In this document: positions 19,835 through 33,075 of the stretch, one piece after another
Numbering within the stretch: position 1 is the first letter of the stretch
Layout: every line of letters starts with the position of its first letter
NCBI GenBank assembly: GCA_011032825.1
Contig: JAADJZ010000005.1
Coordinates: forward strand, 873,001 to 937,000
DNA length: 64,000 bases
Source of the DNA: Massariosphaeria phaeospora
Lineage: Eukaryota > Ascomycota > Dothideomycetes > Pleosporales
Direction of reading: 5' to 3'
The notes under the pieces: model-generated
Databases searched by the model: none
Seen by the model: only the letters and a program-made list of their open reading frames with translations
What the model was told of the DNA's origin: nothing
Made by a program: the position numbers and the translations under genes

Positions 19835-22800
19835 ATGAGGAACCTCTTCCCTTCGTCGCTGGCTTCGCCGGCGGGCAAGCTTGCTCTCTCGCTGCTCTTC
19901 GCCGCACACCCCATAATACCAGGAACAAACGCGTTCAACTTCCCATCAATATCCTCACCTAATCTAAACCTCGAACCGCTCGGCCGCGTCGCATTCGCCG
20001 GTGACTTCGATTCCATCTCCCTGTACCAGTACGAAGGACAGAACGAGCGGTCGTCCAGTGGCCATGGTGCCCTGCTCTCGCGCTTTCCGAACGGCGTCTT
20101 CGCGACTCTTGATGAGACCGACGCCGACGTCAAGGCAATGTGCCCCTACGAGCGCGACGGACGGGTACGGATTGTCTTCGGAGGAAACTTCACGAGTGTG
20201 GGTAACAAGCATACACCCGGCGGTATCGCGACAATCGATCCTAATGACGGCACCGTCGAGGCAATGGAAGGCCTGAATGGCTCCGTTAATGCGCTTCATT
20301 GCGATTCGAAGCGTGGCCAAGTCTATGTCGGAGGCTCGTTTAGCGGTGGAAACTCCCGTAATGCTATTGTTTGGAAGGGCGGCTGGAACAACATGCCCTT
20401 TGAGGGATTCAATGGTCCCGTTCATTCCATCATCGAGGCACCTAATGGGAAGATAATATTCGGGGGAGAGTTCAATGGCCTCGGTGGTAATGCGTCGGCG
20501 CCTGCGCACAACAACACTCAGGTAATGCCGATCGGGTCTGCTAATCTCACGGCACCCTCCAGCTCAAGACGCGATGATCTTTCGGACCCAAAGAACATCG
20601 TGTGCAAAGTTGACCCTGCAACCGAAGGGCCCAAATCAACTTGGCTCCTAGCCGACGATACACCGGGCTTCTGGCGAGCTGACTTCGGATTTGGATTTGA
20701 GCCAACCAAACTCCGACTCCACAACACCAAATTCGAAGGCCGTGGAACTAAAACTTGGCGGTACACCGCTCTGCCCGATGGTGGAATCATGAACTTTTCC
20801 TATGTCGACCCATCTGGACAAAAGTCGTATTGCGACGCACTTTGCCCGCTGCCTGAGGGCAACACCACCGCCCAGGACTTTACATTCGTCAATCAAGTCG
20901 GTATGAACGCGTTCAAGATTGACATCAGCGAGTGGTATGGACAGGGCGGTGGTCTCAATGGCATAGAGCTCTTTCAGAATGGTACGTACCTAGTCCCTCA
21001 TACTGAGACACTGACTTATTATCAACTTCATAGATATCTTCTCGTTCGCCATTAACGAATTCAATGAGCCCAAATGCGGTGGTGTCACTACTGGTGCCTC
21101 TGCCTCTTTGACCGGATCATGGCAGGCTACCCCATCACATGGAAGTAATTCTCAATACCTGACGGCCAATCTGCTGGGGCCCATCGACCCAAGCTTAAAC
21201 ACCGTTGTCTTCCAACCAGACGTTAAGCAATCCGGCAATTACACTGTGACCATCTACACGCCTGGTTGTTTAGGCGACGACACTTGCCGATCCCGTGGAA
21301 GAGTCAATATAACTGGAACCATGACTAAGAATGCCAACAAACCGATTTCTTCGGAATTTTGGCAGACAAATAACTTTGACAAGTACGATGAAATCTACAT
21401 GGGATACGTTGACGCGACTAATGGCTTCCGTCCCTCGGTTACACTCGCTCCCATGCCTGGTCAGAACGGTCCGCTCACCTTTGTGGCGCAGAGGGTGCGG
21501 TTCGATCTCGAAAATGCCTCGTCTGGCGATCTTAATGGACTGTTCGAGTATGACACTGAATCCCAGACGGTCAACAACGATTTCTCCAAGTCTGTGATAA
21601 ATTCTGCCGGAGCAAGTCTTGGCCCTAGAGACGAGGCCACCATTACCACCCTTGCGGCGGACAGCGAAAGACTCTTTGTTGGTGGCAACTTTTCTACGAG
21701 TGATGGCCGGAACAACATCTTCGCCATTGGCCGCGACGCAAGGAACCCGAGCTCGCTCACAGGCAATGGTCTGAATAGCCAAGTCATGACAATCCACCAG
21801 AATGGGAGCACCATCTACGTTGGAGGCAACTTCACCAACACGCAAGATAACAAGACCCCTGGATTGAATGGTATCGGGGCATACAGCAACAACGCTTGGC
21901 AGCCACTTGGTGCTGGTGTGAATGGTGTTGTCATGTACATTATCCCGTTCTCACTCAACCTTACAGGCAATGCTGCTGAAGAGGTACTCGGTATTAGCGG
22001 CTTCTTCGATCGTGTGAATCAATTCGACAACAACGCAGCATTCTCCGTCGAGAATTCTGCAATCTGGGTACCGTCACAACGCAATTGGTTAGAAAACTTG
22101 GACCTGAACGCCATCTCAATGCACGGCAGTTTGATGACTTACACCAACATTCCCGGATCCGATCGATTGTTTGCTGGATCAGTCTCTTCACAGTCTCTGG
22201 GCGCAAGCGGTGCTGTGGCGTTACAATACGGCAATGATATGTCCCTCGCAGCGTTTCCGGCAGACATGAACGACGTAGGACAGCAGACATCCACGCGCAA
22301 GCGAGCACTGGTGGAAGGACAAAACCTCACCACTACCGGAGTCCAGGTTGCGACCTTTTACAAAGAGAATGACATGAACAAGACCATTCTTGGAGGCCAC
22401 TTCAGAGCAACGGGTGTGGACGGCCAGAACATTACTAACCTTCTCATCATCGATGGAAAGGACGGGGACAAAATGTCTGGATTTGGCGACGAGCTGGACT
22501 CCAATTCGACCATTGCAGCCTTAGGCATGCTAGACAACATACTTTACGCTGGTGGGGCAGTCACTGGACGGGTTAACAATGTCAGGATCATGGGCGTGGT
22601 GGCCTATGATCTCACCAGCAACAGATTCACCGGTACACAGCCGCCTGCTCTTCAAGGGACAAACGTCACGGTCAATGCTATTGCGCCCAGACCAAAGTCC
22701 AAGGATGTATTCGTTGCTGGAAGGTTCCAATCAGCTGGCCCCTTGACGTGCCCGTCCCTCTGCGTCTGGAATACCGAGCGAAACCAGTGGAATAGCCCAG

Positions 22801-23627
22801 GTGGGGATATTTCGGGAACAATCACATCTTTGACTTGGATTTCGGACACCAGATTACTCATTGCAGGGAACATCACGGCTGGCAACAACGTTACAAAAAT
22901 TCTGTCGTATGATTCTACAAACAGCCAATTCCAGGAAATTGCTGGAGCTAGCGATCTACCCGGTCCAGTCACGGCCCTGACACCTGCTACTAGTGATGGT
23001 GCTCAGATCTGGGCTGCTGGCAAAGCCAGTGATGGCAACGCGTTCCTCCAACGATTTGACGGCAATAAATGGCTTCCTGTCAACGATCTCTTTAGCCCGG
23101 GCACGACCATCCGAGGTATCCAAGTCTTAACCGTAACTGAGAATCACGGGCAATCCGAGCTTATCGATCAGGGCCAGGACCTGCTCCTTCTCGGCCAGAT
23201 CAACATCACCGGCTTCGGTGGGGCCTCTGGCGTTTTGTTCAACGGAACTTCTCTTACTCCATTCTTGCTCTCTACAACTTCCGATGGACGAACCGGTAGT
23301 TTATCTCAGGTCTTCGTTGAAAACCCTCAATTTTTCTTCAGCAACCCTAGTAAGTCCTGATGAGTCCAGCCTATATAACGCATAACTAACAATTGAGCAG
23401 AGAAGCACCTCGCCCTCGGATTCATTGTGCTGATTGCTCTCGCCATTGCCCTTGCGCTAACCTTCTTACTTGTTGTCGCTGGCATCGTCGTTGAGTGGTA
23501 CCGCAAGAAGGCGAAGGGTTATTCACCTGCGCCAACGAACTATCCTGATCGCATGGGCAACGTCGGCCGTCTTCCACCGGAGCAACTATTCGGGTCGTTG
23601 GCGGGAAATCGACCGCCCGCTATATGA
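19835..23627 (+). CDS. RAX2: Cortical polarity protein RAX2 (bud-site selection homologue)
   Basis: Three exons: 19835-20981, 21034-23349 and 23401-23627, 1229 residues, both introns in phase 1. The N-terminus is a signal peptide (LALSLLFAAHPIIPGTNAF) leading into LNLEPLGRVAFAGDFDSISLY. The large ectodomain is built of repeated VFGGNFT / VYVGGSF / IIFGGEFN / LFVGGNFS / IYVGGNFTN blades, a Kelch-like beta-propeller pattern, with many N-glycosylation sequons. Near the C-terminus there is one membrane span (LALGFIVLIALAIALALTF to about residue 1186) and a short cytoplasmic tail starting WYRKKAKGYSP. This layout and length match RAX2, a single-pass cortical landmark that in yeast anchors bud-site memory and in filamentous fungi helps place and maintain growth sites. 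Confidence 0.95.
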
Positions 23628-25220
23628 CAAAAGAGTGTGAGTGGTGGAGAATCTTTTCGAGACAGTGTATAAATCTATGCGCAAGGTCTGCGCGCGTCTA
23701 CCCTTAGCCCCGGCCCAGACATCAAAAGTCATCTTCGGAATATTTGACACGGGCATTCAGCTCAAACGACACCGATCGGCTTTTTCGATTCGAGCCGATT
23801 CTTGTTTCCTACGGACTTGTCTATACAACGCCCCCCATTTCCCTTTACGTCTATACCACTGCATGGCGAGGCCCTTTCCATGTTGGACTACGTCTGCCAA
23901 ATTTCTATCCCAACCACTCGTTCTCTTAAAAGCATCGTGGCCGGCGGACTGACTCTTCCACTCTCTTTGTTAGGGCCGTTGCTACCCTGGATAATATGGC
24001 CTTTGGTGGCTGGGTGAACCAGCCCCGATAGAGCGACGTGCGTGCGTATACACGTACATACACACGCACAGGAAGATGCGGGGACCAGAGCGGCTACCTT
24101 TTTGTTGGGAGCGAGGGGTTATTGCGAGCGAAAGGTGCCGCCACCAGGAAAACCGACTGTGCTGGAGACCACTAAGCCGCGAATGGCTGGCCCCTCCTAC
24201 ACATGCATACCCACGGTTATTCACACCCAAAATACCCCTTTACCCGGGCTTCGGCGTTTTCTCCCTTTTTTTCTTTCTTTATGTGTTCTTTTGATACCAC
24301 TAGGGCTAACTACTACTACTACTCATACATGTACGTACGTACGTATGGCCCTCCAAACTTTCTCATTTTTTTCTGTCTCTCGGCATCTTTTTTTTGCGTG
24401 CGTGCGTGCGAAATGTAATGTGTACTCCTACTGTCATCAACCAACCAAGTGCGTGGGGCGCGGGAAAAAATGTAATTGTCCGGGCGGGCTGGGAGGCGGT
24501 GTGCAAATCCGGTGGGGTGGGGTGGGGAGAAGTCACAAGTGAAGTGAAGTGAATGCGGGATTTTCCTGCTGAGGTGAATGGGCTGCGAGTGCGCTACGCG
24601 CGAGACGCGTGGTTGGGGTTGTCTGTCGCTCGTGGGGAAAGCGAAAATTCCTCGATGGAGTTTGCGGAGGTGGGGGAGGGAAAGGGAAGGGAATGCAAGG
24701 TCCCTAGTGGTATTAGCGGGTCAATAAGATAGATAGTGTGCGCGTGTGTATAGGAATAGGAAGATCACATTCAGATTCAGTATATTACTTGTATCTCGTG
24801 TGTTTGTTGCGAGTTCTTGGGGGCGGTTGTTGAAGAAGTTGACGTTGTAGGGAGTATTTGGCAAGTGCTTGTCTACCTGGGTATCTAGGGTAGGGTAGAC
24901 ACATCGCTGAGTAAAAGACGATACGAATGTTGCATCTAGACGAACAAAAGAGTCAATAGGTGCTCTGCTGTTCAACGCCCTAATTGCTGGTATGCGGAAT
25001 GCGAGAAGGCTTTGGAACTGTGGTTTCCGGTCTTTTTCACCCAGTGCTGGAATCTCGTGTACTTTTAGCCATGTTCTAAAGCAATTGAATAAAAGGGCCG
25101 ACTAAGAGCGTACACCGGAGCGATACCGCCCTGCACCGCCAGTGCCATATATCGCAACGCACGCCATTCTACATTGCAAACCACCACCTCTTCCTCCTCC
25201 TCTCGCAGCTCAGCTCAACT
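23628..25220. other. Intergenic, convergent, with simple repeats
   Basis: 1.6 kb between the 3' ends of RAX2 and CFT1. It contains T-rich tracts and several microsatellites, with low-complexity C/T- and A/C-rich sequence near 25180-25320 that runs into the CFT1 C-terminal coding region. No gene recognised. Confidence 0.5.
24309..24410. repeat. Microsatellites: TAC, ACGT and GTGC runs
   Basis: (TAC)n at about 24310-24322, (ACGT)n at about 24332-24345 and (GCGT)n at about 24396-24410, in a T-rich context. Confidence 0.8.
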
Positions 25221-28200
25221 CTACGCCCTCTTCCCAAACACGCCCCAACCAGTCAACACCTCCCTCTCCCCCCAAAACAGCCACTCATCCCCCCCAACCT
25301 TCCCCAACCCCTCCCTCCTCCTCTGCTCGCCCAGCTCGCCCCACCGCATCAACAGATTGCCATCCAACATGCCGCGCAACACGCCACCGCCGCCCGCAAC
25401 CTCGCTCTCCACGGCGCGGAACGCCTTCGGATTCAATGCACATGCCGAGTCCAGGGTGTTAGCCAGGAAGGTGGCGAGGCCCGAGAGTCGGCGGTAGCTG
25501 GATTCCGAGAGCGGCGTGATGAGGGCCAGGGTGCCGGACTGCGACGTGTGCAGGATCTGGTGCAGGGGCTGTGGGGCCGAAGGGGAGGTGTCGTCGCGCG
25601 TGGGGTCGAGCGACATGTCGGTATTCGTGGGGAAGTCGGAGGCCGAGGGCATTTGGAGCGTCGACCGCAGGAGGTGCATGGATGCGGGGTAGTGGCCCGT
25701 GTGGAAGGTGGATTTGTGGAGGAGGCGGAGGCCGCCCATTGATTTGGGATCTGTACAAGAAGTAGGGTCAGTAAGCGCGTTCTAGAGATAGGAGGAGTAA
25801 CGCTGGTGCGGACTGACTTTCAGGATCATACTGCAGGATTTGCAGGTTCATGTCGGCGTCGGCGACTATGACATGCAGCAATTTTTCGTGAGGCAGGAAC
25901 TCGGCGTCCATGACCTCCAAGTTATTCCGGCTGCGGCCGAAAAGCATCATCTTATAAGGCTCTTCCTAGTTTATGTCAGACGGGTCTTCAAGTCGAGGCA
26001 TATACTAGGAATGAGCCTACCGTATATCCTGTAAACCAGACTCCCTTAAAGGCGTCGCCCATAAGAAGCATACCAGTCTGAGGCAGCGATTTCAAAACTG
26101 TGACATAGCACTGCATGTCCATGAAAGCGACAGGCAACAAAGTGCCGTCCTCTTTCAGACCACGGACCATGCACTTCTGTCCCTGAGCCATGATCATGAA
26201 ACCTTGGGTGCCGAGTTCAGATATTGCGGAGACAGCGCCCTTGACTTCATCTTTCACGATGAGTCTCAATTTTTTGTTGGTCTCCGGTCTATCAGGCTCA
26301 GGAACAACGGTAATAACTTCGAAGATGCGGATGCAACCCTTAGTCGCAAGGTCTTCTCCTTTCACGATGGAAGTGCCGACCGCAATGACTGCTTTGCGCT
26401 GATGAGTTGTTTCGGAGACTTCAAGGTTCAGCGTTTTGATACAGAGAATGATTTCTTGCGGATCAAGTATGTGCCTGTGACGCTGTAAGTAACAGATATG
26501 GTTCTAGGACAAGATCTTACGTGTCAATAACAGTCCACGTCTTTTCGTCTACTAATTTCAGAATGCCTTGTTCAACTCGAGGTGTGAAAGTAATATCTGA
26601 CAGAGTCGTTAGCCAAAGTCACACGCATCAAACTCTCCATTTACCCTCTTTGACCCAGTCATAGTGATATGTGTCGTCTTGTAGCATGAAGTCTTCCATC
26701 TGACTTGTACCCATCACGTAGACCCCTCTTGGGTGGTAAGAAAAGGCGCGGATTTCTGAATTCATCGGAAAACTCCTTGCAGCCCACCCCAGATGGCCAT
26801 AATGCGTCTGAGCAGGCAATTGCGAGATGCGAAGCGTATCCTAGAAACTTATTAGCATATCAACTCACGAAGAGCGTTATACTCACATCAACGTCAATAT
26901 AGGCGAATCCTCTTTGACATGCAGAGGTGTGGAATTGCGTGAGTCCTTTGACAGCGTTGCCCTGAAGCCCTATGACGCGTGGTATACTTGAAGATTCCCT
27001 TAGAACAAAAGCCGGCGAAGTGCCTCGCTGAAACACAACACTGTATCCAGACAGATCGTCAATGGCGACTAGTGTGCTCTCTCGTCCGGCATCTTCAGCG
27101 TCTAAAGCGGGCTCTTCAGAATATCTAGGAAGATGCGGCTGAGGAAGCTTGACCCATCTCAGATTCTTAGTCCAAGGATCGGAAACTGCGCGCGCTGGAT
27201 AGTGGAAGGATTTGTAGATAACGAGATCGTCGGTCGAGGTGCGTACCTGGTCTGTTAGTCTGCGTTTGTGAAACCGGTAGACATGACTTACTATCAAGTG
27301 CGGAAATTTCGATGTCGAGTCACCAATATCGGCCGCTAGTATTTCTGTAATGGCTGCTTTCGCCGTGCTCCGTCGTGCATAATAGTCGGCTGTGAGAAGT
27401 GGCGGCAAGAAGCTCAAGCCTTCGGCGACGTAACTGGGCTTCGCCATATCTGATAGTGAGAAGACCTATGTTCTGTCAGCGTTTGCTTTTGGATGATATT
27501 GGTTTGACCTACATGCAGGCCTCCTTCCGGTGTTAACAAGAAGGCGAACACTTCTGAAAGGGCCGAAGACCGGAAGAGCGAGGCAGAAAGCCATTGAGTA
27601 GAAGTCAAGCCGCTACAATCCAACTCTTCTATCTCACCGGTTCCGCTTGCCTGCAGGATCTTGACGCTGGAATCGTCCCGCAGAATCAACAGATAAGGGT
27701 CCGCAAAGCTTGCGTTGATGACTTGCAGCTCGTTTCCGCTATCCTCGTCCTCCATGGGAATAATTTGATCCATGTTCAGCTCTGTGAGTGATCGTGTTAG
27801 CAAGTGTCTAGCGTGTTTAAGCATGACACTTACCTGAGTCGTAAGTCCTCACCTCGCTCCGCATTATTTGGACAACCTTGGTGCCTTTGGCTAGAACACC
27901 CACACTTAAGGTGGAGCCCTCTTCTCGTTCAAAGTCACCCTTTGTTGTTTCCTCTAGTTCATTGCCACTAACTTCGTAGACGACCGTGTGTTCGATTCCG
28001 GTCTCGTCTGCCTTGCAAACGACTAGATATTGATCATATTCTGCATCAGAGGCAAGATTCGCCTCCGTATCTTGTCCAAATTCGGCAACTAATCCTTGCG
28101 GAGCCTGTTTTCTTGCATGGACGGCCCATAGGCCTCTTGAAGATGCTAAAGAGGATTGTGCTAGCCTGGTTGGCCTCAGTTCACGGTTCAACATAGTGAT

Positions 28201-29874
28201 TGCTCCTGCATTCCCCCGACCTGTGGATACTACTATTTCGCCTGCTGTTAAAGATTGACTGAAAACATCATTCCCCGACTCCAACCCTGGGCGTATTACA
28301 ACATCCTTGATGGGTGCTAGACTTGGAAGAACGTCGTGGGTTCTGAATATGTAGGCTCCAGGAGCGCTGGGCTCAGCAGCCACTGCCGAGACCTTCTTAA
28401 CAGTAGTAGTAGTAGTGTCGTTGTATAGATCGTCATCCAGATCATCCATATCTTCGTCTTCGTCTAGCGATGAGTCGTCGTTGTCAGCAGATATATCTGC
28501 TTGTGATTTCTTGCGACCAAGCTGACCAGATTTACTCGTCCATCCAAGCAGTACAGATTCGCCATCTTCGCTCCCAATGAAGATTCTGCCTCGTCCCATG
28601 TTGGCCGCGCATGATGCTGCACACTTCAGAATATGGCCGCCCTGAGCTGCCGCGACTGGCTGTACAGTCATACCGGACACGGTACGCCCGTCCATACTGA
28701 AGGTCAAATTGAGAAGTTTGCCATCATTCAAGATCACGAGTATATCGCCCGTCTCATGGGAGAGCGTTTCTACAGTGCAGCCCTCGAGATGCAGGGCAAG
28801 GTCGGACTGATCGCTTAGTGGAAAGGCGGTAGAGGCCTTTGCAAATTCGTTGACGGCCACGCCATTTGTCTTCCCTCCCTGGTCGACGTGGATTATCTCA
28901 TTGCCGCCAAGTAGCAGTGCGCCACCTATGGGAAGCGGCAGCGGAACTACTCGTGTAATGTCGTATGGTAATCCCTGTACGGAGAGCAGCGTAGTGGAGG
29001 CCTTCTGTTCCAGATCGAGGGTGAAAACAGTATACGTCAGGATGTCCTTTCGTGTGGCGAGCAGCGACGGGGCTGTTGCTCGCGAGGACGCTACGACACC
29101 AAAAGTGGGCTCTCGGTACTCGTACAGGAAGGCGAGATGGACGGGATGGGTCAAAGTAGGATCGAGGTGAGTTAGGGGCAACACGAACGACGACGAGTAG
29201 GGCGTTTGGTGCGGGCTTTCACCGTCAACATCACCGACAACGGCAGTGCTCGATGGCTGCTCGCGGGGGCTATCTAGGTCCGAGTCATAGTCATCCTCGA
29301 CCAGACCGCGTTGTCTGAAGGGCAAGATGGCCAGATTATGGGCGCCAAACTTGAGAGCAGCGCATCTGCTGCTGGGGTCTGCCGTCAAGAAATTGTAGCT
29401 GTCTTTCAGGTCTGCAGACCAAGGCGCAATCCCGGGCAAGTCTGGGTTCTCATAGTAGTGTATTGATATTGTATGGAGGTTGTACGTCTCCGGATCCCAC
29501 TCCACCAAGCTCAGCTTCGCGTCGCGAAAAGCCAGCAGCAATGCCTCCGCCTTCGACCGCGTGTTGAGTGCCTTGACGCGCGCGAGCGAGATGACGGTGC
29601 CGGCCACGGGGAACTCGCCCACCAGCACCAGCTTGGCGGTGTTCTCGGTGCGCTGCAGAGGCACGTCGGCCGCCTCGGTGTCCAGCAGGGCCGACACATT
29701 GCGTGCGCCTCCATCGCCGCCCGACGCTACCTCGGTGACGGTGGACCGCAGCTCGAAGATCTGGAGCAGCGCGTTCTTGGCGACGACCAGATTGTGCGCG
29801 CGGGGGGTGAGGAACGGGAGGTGGAGGGCGTGGCTGACGGCCGTGGGCGGGACGAGCTCAGTGTAGCACTGCAT
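25221..29874 (-). CDS. CFT1: CFT1, CPSF160-type cleavage and polyadenylation factor subunit
   Basis: Nine exons on the minus strand: 29874-27834, 27781-27513, 27465-27292, 27246-26887, 26840-26645, 26596-26521, 26474-26021, 25965-25818 and 25750-25221, 1415 residues with all phases closing. The N-terminus [20 protein letters not shown] and the C-terminal CPSF-A block are diagnostic: [70 protein letters not shown] and [23 protein letters not shown]1 is the large beta-propeller scaffold of the nuclear cleavage and polyadenylation factor. It helps assemble the module that reads the poly(A) signal. An acidic insert ([18 protein letters not shown] followed by poly-Thr) lies in the first third. Exon 7's acceptor is the AG at 26476-26475; the AG eight bases upstream would hit a stop. 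The 45-nt intron at 27291-27247 has no stop codon and a length divisible by three. Confidence 0.95.
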
Positions 29875-30354
29875 TGGGGCGGTCGATGGCAGCTGTCGCC
29901 GTGCTCTGCATGTTCTGGCGGCGGAGCGGGCGGCGGTGGGCGGCGGCGGCGGCGGCGGGCAATTGCTGCAAGTGAAGCCACGCTGGTGTTGAGCTGTGTT
30001 GAGCTGTGTCAGGGCGGACGCGTTCAGACTTCAACGAGCTGCAGCGCTAGGCAGCCCGCTAGCCCACCTGGGCACTAGCCCGCTGCTAGCATCGCTTGGC
30101 GCTGGAGCTCTGGCCACACCGCCACGGCTCGTCGCGCCTTCTCCGCCCGCTGGTTTCGTCATCCGGTCGGGACCGTGTTTGGCAGGCGCGCGACGACAAA
30201 TCCTGATTCCTGGTCGCTGCACTCCGCTCGCCCTCCCTTCTGCTGTCTGAAGCTGCAGTGTGCGAAGGTAACAATCCCCAGGTCGCTTCATGCTGGACGC
30301 TCAGTCGCTAACGACCCCGTCCATCAGTCTCACCTTGCTCCCCCGCCGCCCGCC
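29875..30354. promoter_or_regulatory. Bidirectional promoter region, CFT1 / LMBD1
   Basis: 480 bases between the divergent ATGs of CFT1 (29874, minus) and the LMBD1-type gene (30355, plus). GC-rich, with no open frame longer than expected by chance and no obvious TATA box, as expected for two housekeeping genes sharing a promoter. Confidence 0.5.
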
Positions 30355-32182
30355 ATGGCGCTCATCCAAACCAGCTTGATTTGGGTCGCCTACGCCGTCG
30401 CCATTGCCATTCTGCTGGCCATAGCCTCCGTCTTCGTCTTCCTGTACCAGACGCCGAGAGACCGCGCCGCGTCCGTGACCACAGTATGCATCTTCACGAC
30501 CAGCGCCCTGCTGGCCACGGTGCTCCTCATGCCCGTCGACATTGCCCTCGTCTCGTCCACCTCGCTCTCGAGCCAAGGCCGCAAGAAAGACTGGGCCACT
30601 CCGAACCGTGTGGCCAGCATTGTGTACACTCTGAGGATAGTATATTACACCCTGTACTCGCTTGACGCCCTGCTGTGTCTGATTGTGGTCCCTTTCACCT
30701 ACTTCTGGTACGAGGAAAAGGATGAGGATGCTGCCGAGCACGGCGAGCAGACGCTCGGCCAGAGATTCTGGGGAGCCCTCAAGTACACCATTGCCTTCAT
30801 TCTCTTCGTAGTCATCATCTTCCTCGTCGGCTTCTTCGTTCCCGTTGCGAAACAAGCAAACGACGACAAACGCCTGGACCTCGACTACTTCAAGCATCTG
30901 TTGGAAGAGAACCGTGAGTACCAACATTATGCCCTAGCAAGCCGGGTACCTGTTTCTGACCCTAGCAGACGGCGAACGCGCCTTGTCCTTTGCCCTCGGT
31001 CTTCTCATCACCATTGGCACATTGATTTACGTCGTCTACACCGGTGCTGGGCTTGCACTACTCCCGGTAGCCCTCATCAAGTCTGCGCCATCTATTTCCG
31101 CTCCTAGTCTAGCCGCGAACACTGCCTCGGAGCTCGAACGGAACCGCGAGCGTCAAAGACAACTCGAAGGTCGGAACGCAGGACGTGACGGAGGCCTCGA
31201 CACGAGGGACCGACGTGAGTTGGAGTCCCTCGTTCGTGAAGAACGGACTCTCATCCGCCGAGAACGTCTTGCTGCTGAGTCCAGCGGCGAGGATCGACAT
31301 TGGCTTATCAAGGCTTGGATCAAGGTCGAAGCAGTATTCCGGCCCCTCAAACTCCTAGGTGGTCTAATCTTGATGGTCCTGTCTTTGTTCATATTTGTCA
31401 GTATGCTCATCACCGGCATCGACAAGGCCAAGAACTCCATCTGCAAGGCGCACTGCGGATACATCCTGGGGCATATCAACATCTTCCAGCCGCTGAACTG
31501 GATTTTTGTCAAGTCTTCCAAGATCTTTCCCATTGACTACGTCCTGTTCCTTCTCCTCGTGCTCTATTTCTTCTCTGCATCCGTGGTCGGGATTGCGACA
31601 GTCGGCATTCGGTTCCTCTGGATCACTCTCTTCAAGATCCGCAAAAGCCGCAGTTCTCCCCAGGCCCTTCTCATGGCGACCGTAATGCTCACATTAATCG
31701 TTCTAGCACTCAACTACTCGATCGCTATGGTGGTTGCTCCTCAGTATGCGACATTCGGACCTCAAACATTTTGCGATCGCGCAGCGCGCCACCCAGGAGA
31801 CCAACCCGACTGCTCACAGGATCACAGTAAGATAAAACCTTGTACCGAACTTGCCGACAATCCAGTCGCGAAAGACGTATGCACGCCAACTGTACTTAGC
31901 ACTTTCATCAATCGCGTCACCATCAATTTCCCGTTCTTTGGCGTTGTCTTATTCTGGGCTCAATTCGCATTTCTGGGCGTGTATTTGATCGTGTTCTTGA
32001 CGACACTATTCAGGACACCGAAGCTGGACCAAGAGCAAATCGATCGCGATCTAGAGGAGGATGAAGAAGAGGGTCTGCTGGCCAGTACCGGACGGAGGTT
32101 CGGTGCCACTTGGCAAGACATTACCGGCCGAGCTGCCGAGAACAACTATGGATCGACTGGTGTTGCGGGCGAACGAAGCTGA
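30355..32182 (+). CDS. LMBR1 domain protein, probable lysosomal cobalamin transporter
   Basis: Two exons: 30355-30913 and 30969-32182, 590 residues; the intron is in phase 1 and the ATG sits in a CGCCATGG context. About nine hydrophobic spans are visible, beginning with [20 protein letters not shown] and continuing [41 protein letters not shown] and FAYLG-type segments to the C-terminus. Family-specific stretches include [40 protein letters not shown] and [21 protein letters not shown]. These match fungal LMBD1-like proteins, named after the human lysosomal B12 exporter. A basic, coiled cytosolic loop ([16 protein letters not shown]) lies between mid-protein spans. Fungi largely lack B12-dependent enzymes, so the transported substrate here is an open question. 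Confidence 0.92.
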
Positions 32183-33075
32183 ACTCAAGCTACGTGATAT
32201 AGACTACCAACCGTTAGCTGCAGAGATGGCCCGTATGTGGCGAGCTCCAGCTAGCACTGTCAAAACAATATGCTGTCTAAAAACAGCGGTCAAGTGTGCA
32301 ACGCGTTACGAATGCACTTGTTTTCCGATGGAGGTCTATGGTAAGGAGTGCGTTCCCGTACATAAACGAAGCCTGGACAGGGTACTGATTTTCTTTCATA
32401 AATCCCTCATGATTCAGTTGGCGTAAAAGGCGTTTAAAAGGCTTCGAGGTTTTCGAGACTTTTACAAATCCATATCATTGTTTGAAAAGGCCGCATACAA
32501 CCGACATTCGTGAGAAGTACAGTTGTGGTCAGGCGAGTGAACAGCAATCTGCCTCCTCAGTATCATGCTCCATTCCAAGTGAAAAGTCAATTCCTTTCAC
32601 ACAAGCTCAGCATCTCGCAGCCCGGACTCGCAATGCCTTTCAGAGACGCACCGAGTAAATTTTGGCTTATTGGGCACTTCAAGCTGAACAGTAACAAGGG
32701 TTGTCCACGGGTCCCTTGCAACGGGTGCTGACACACATTTCCAATCTCGCGCCTCGGTAAGCACGAAACTTTTGGCATCAGGTGAAGGCGGAAAATCGCA
32801 CCCTCGATTTACTTGCGCACACCGAATGCGGTTAGCCGTGTCACGTATCTGGACGCGCTTTTTGGTACCTCTCACCTTTACCCACACAAACCACTTTACC
32901 TTCAACTACATAAACCACCTCACCTCCGCCGCACCACCACTTCTCTACCCTGTGTCCGTTCAAAACTAATCTGTATACATACACCAGCGAGCTTGTGCTA
33001 TCGCCTCCCCTCGTCAACCCTCCTCGTCACTTCTGTGTATTATACAGCTTCGTTGCCTGTAGGTATCCGCGCGCA
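32183..33075. other. Intergenic between LMBD1-type and F-box genes
   Basis: About 0.9 kb. The last 200 bases are C/T- and A/C-rich (promoter-like for the F-box gene). Short frames on both strands show nothing recognisable. Confidence 0.5.
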
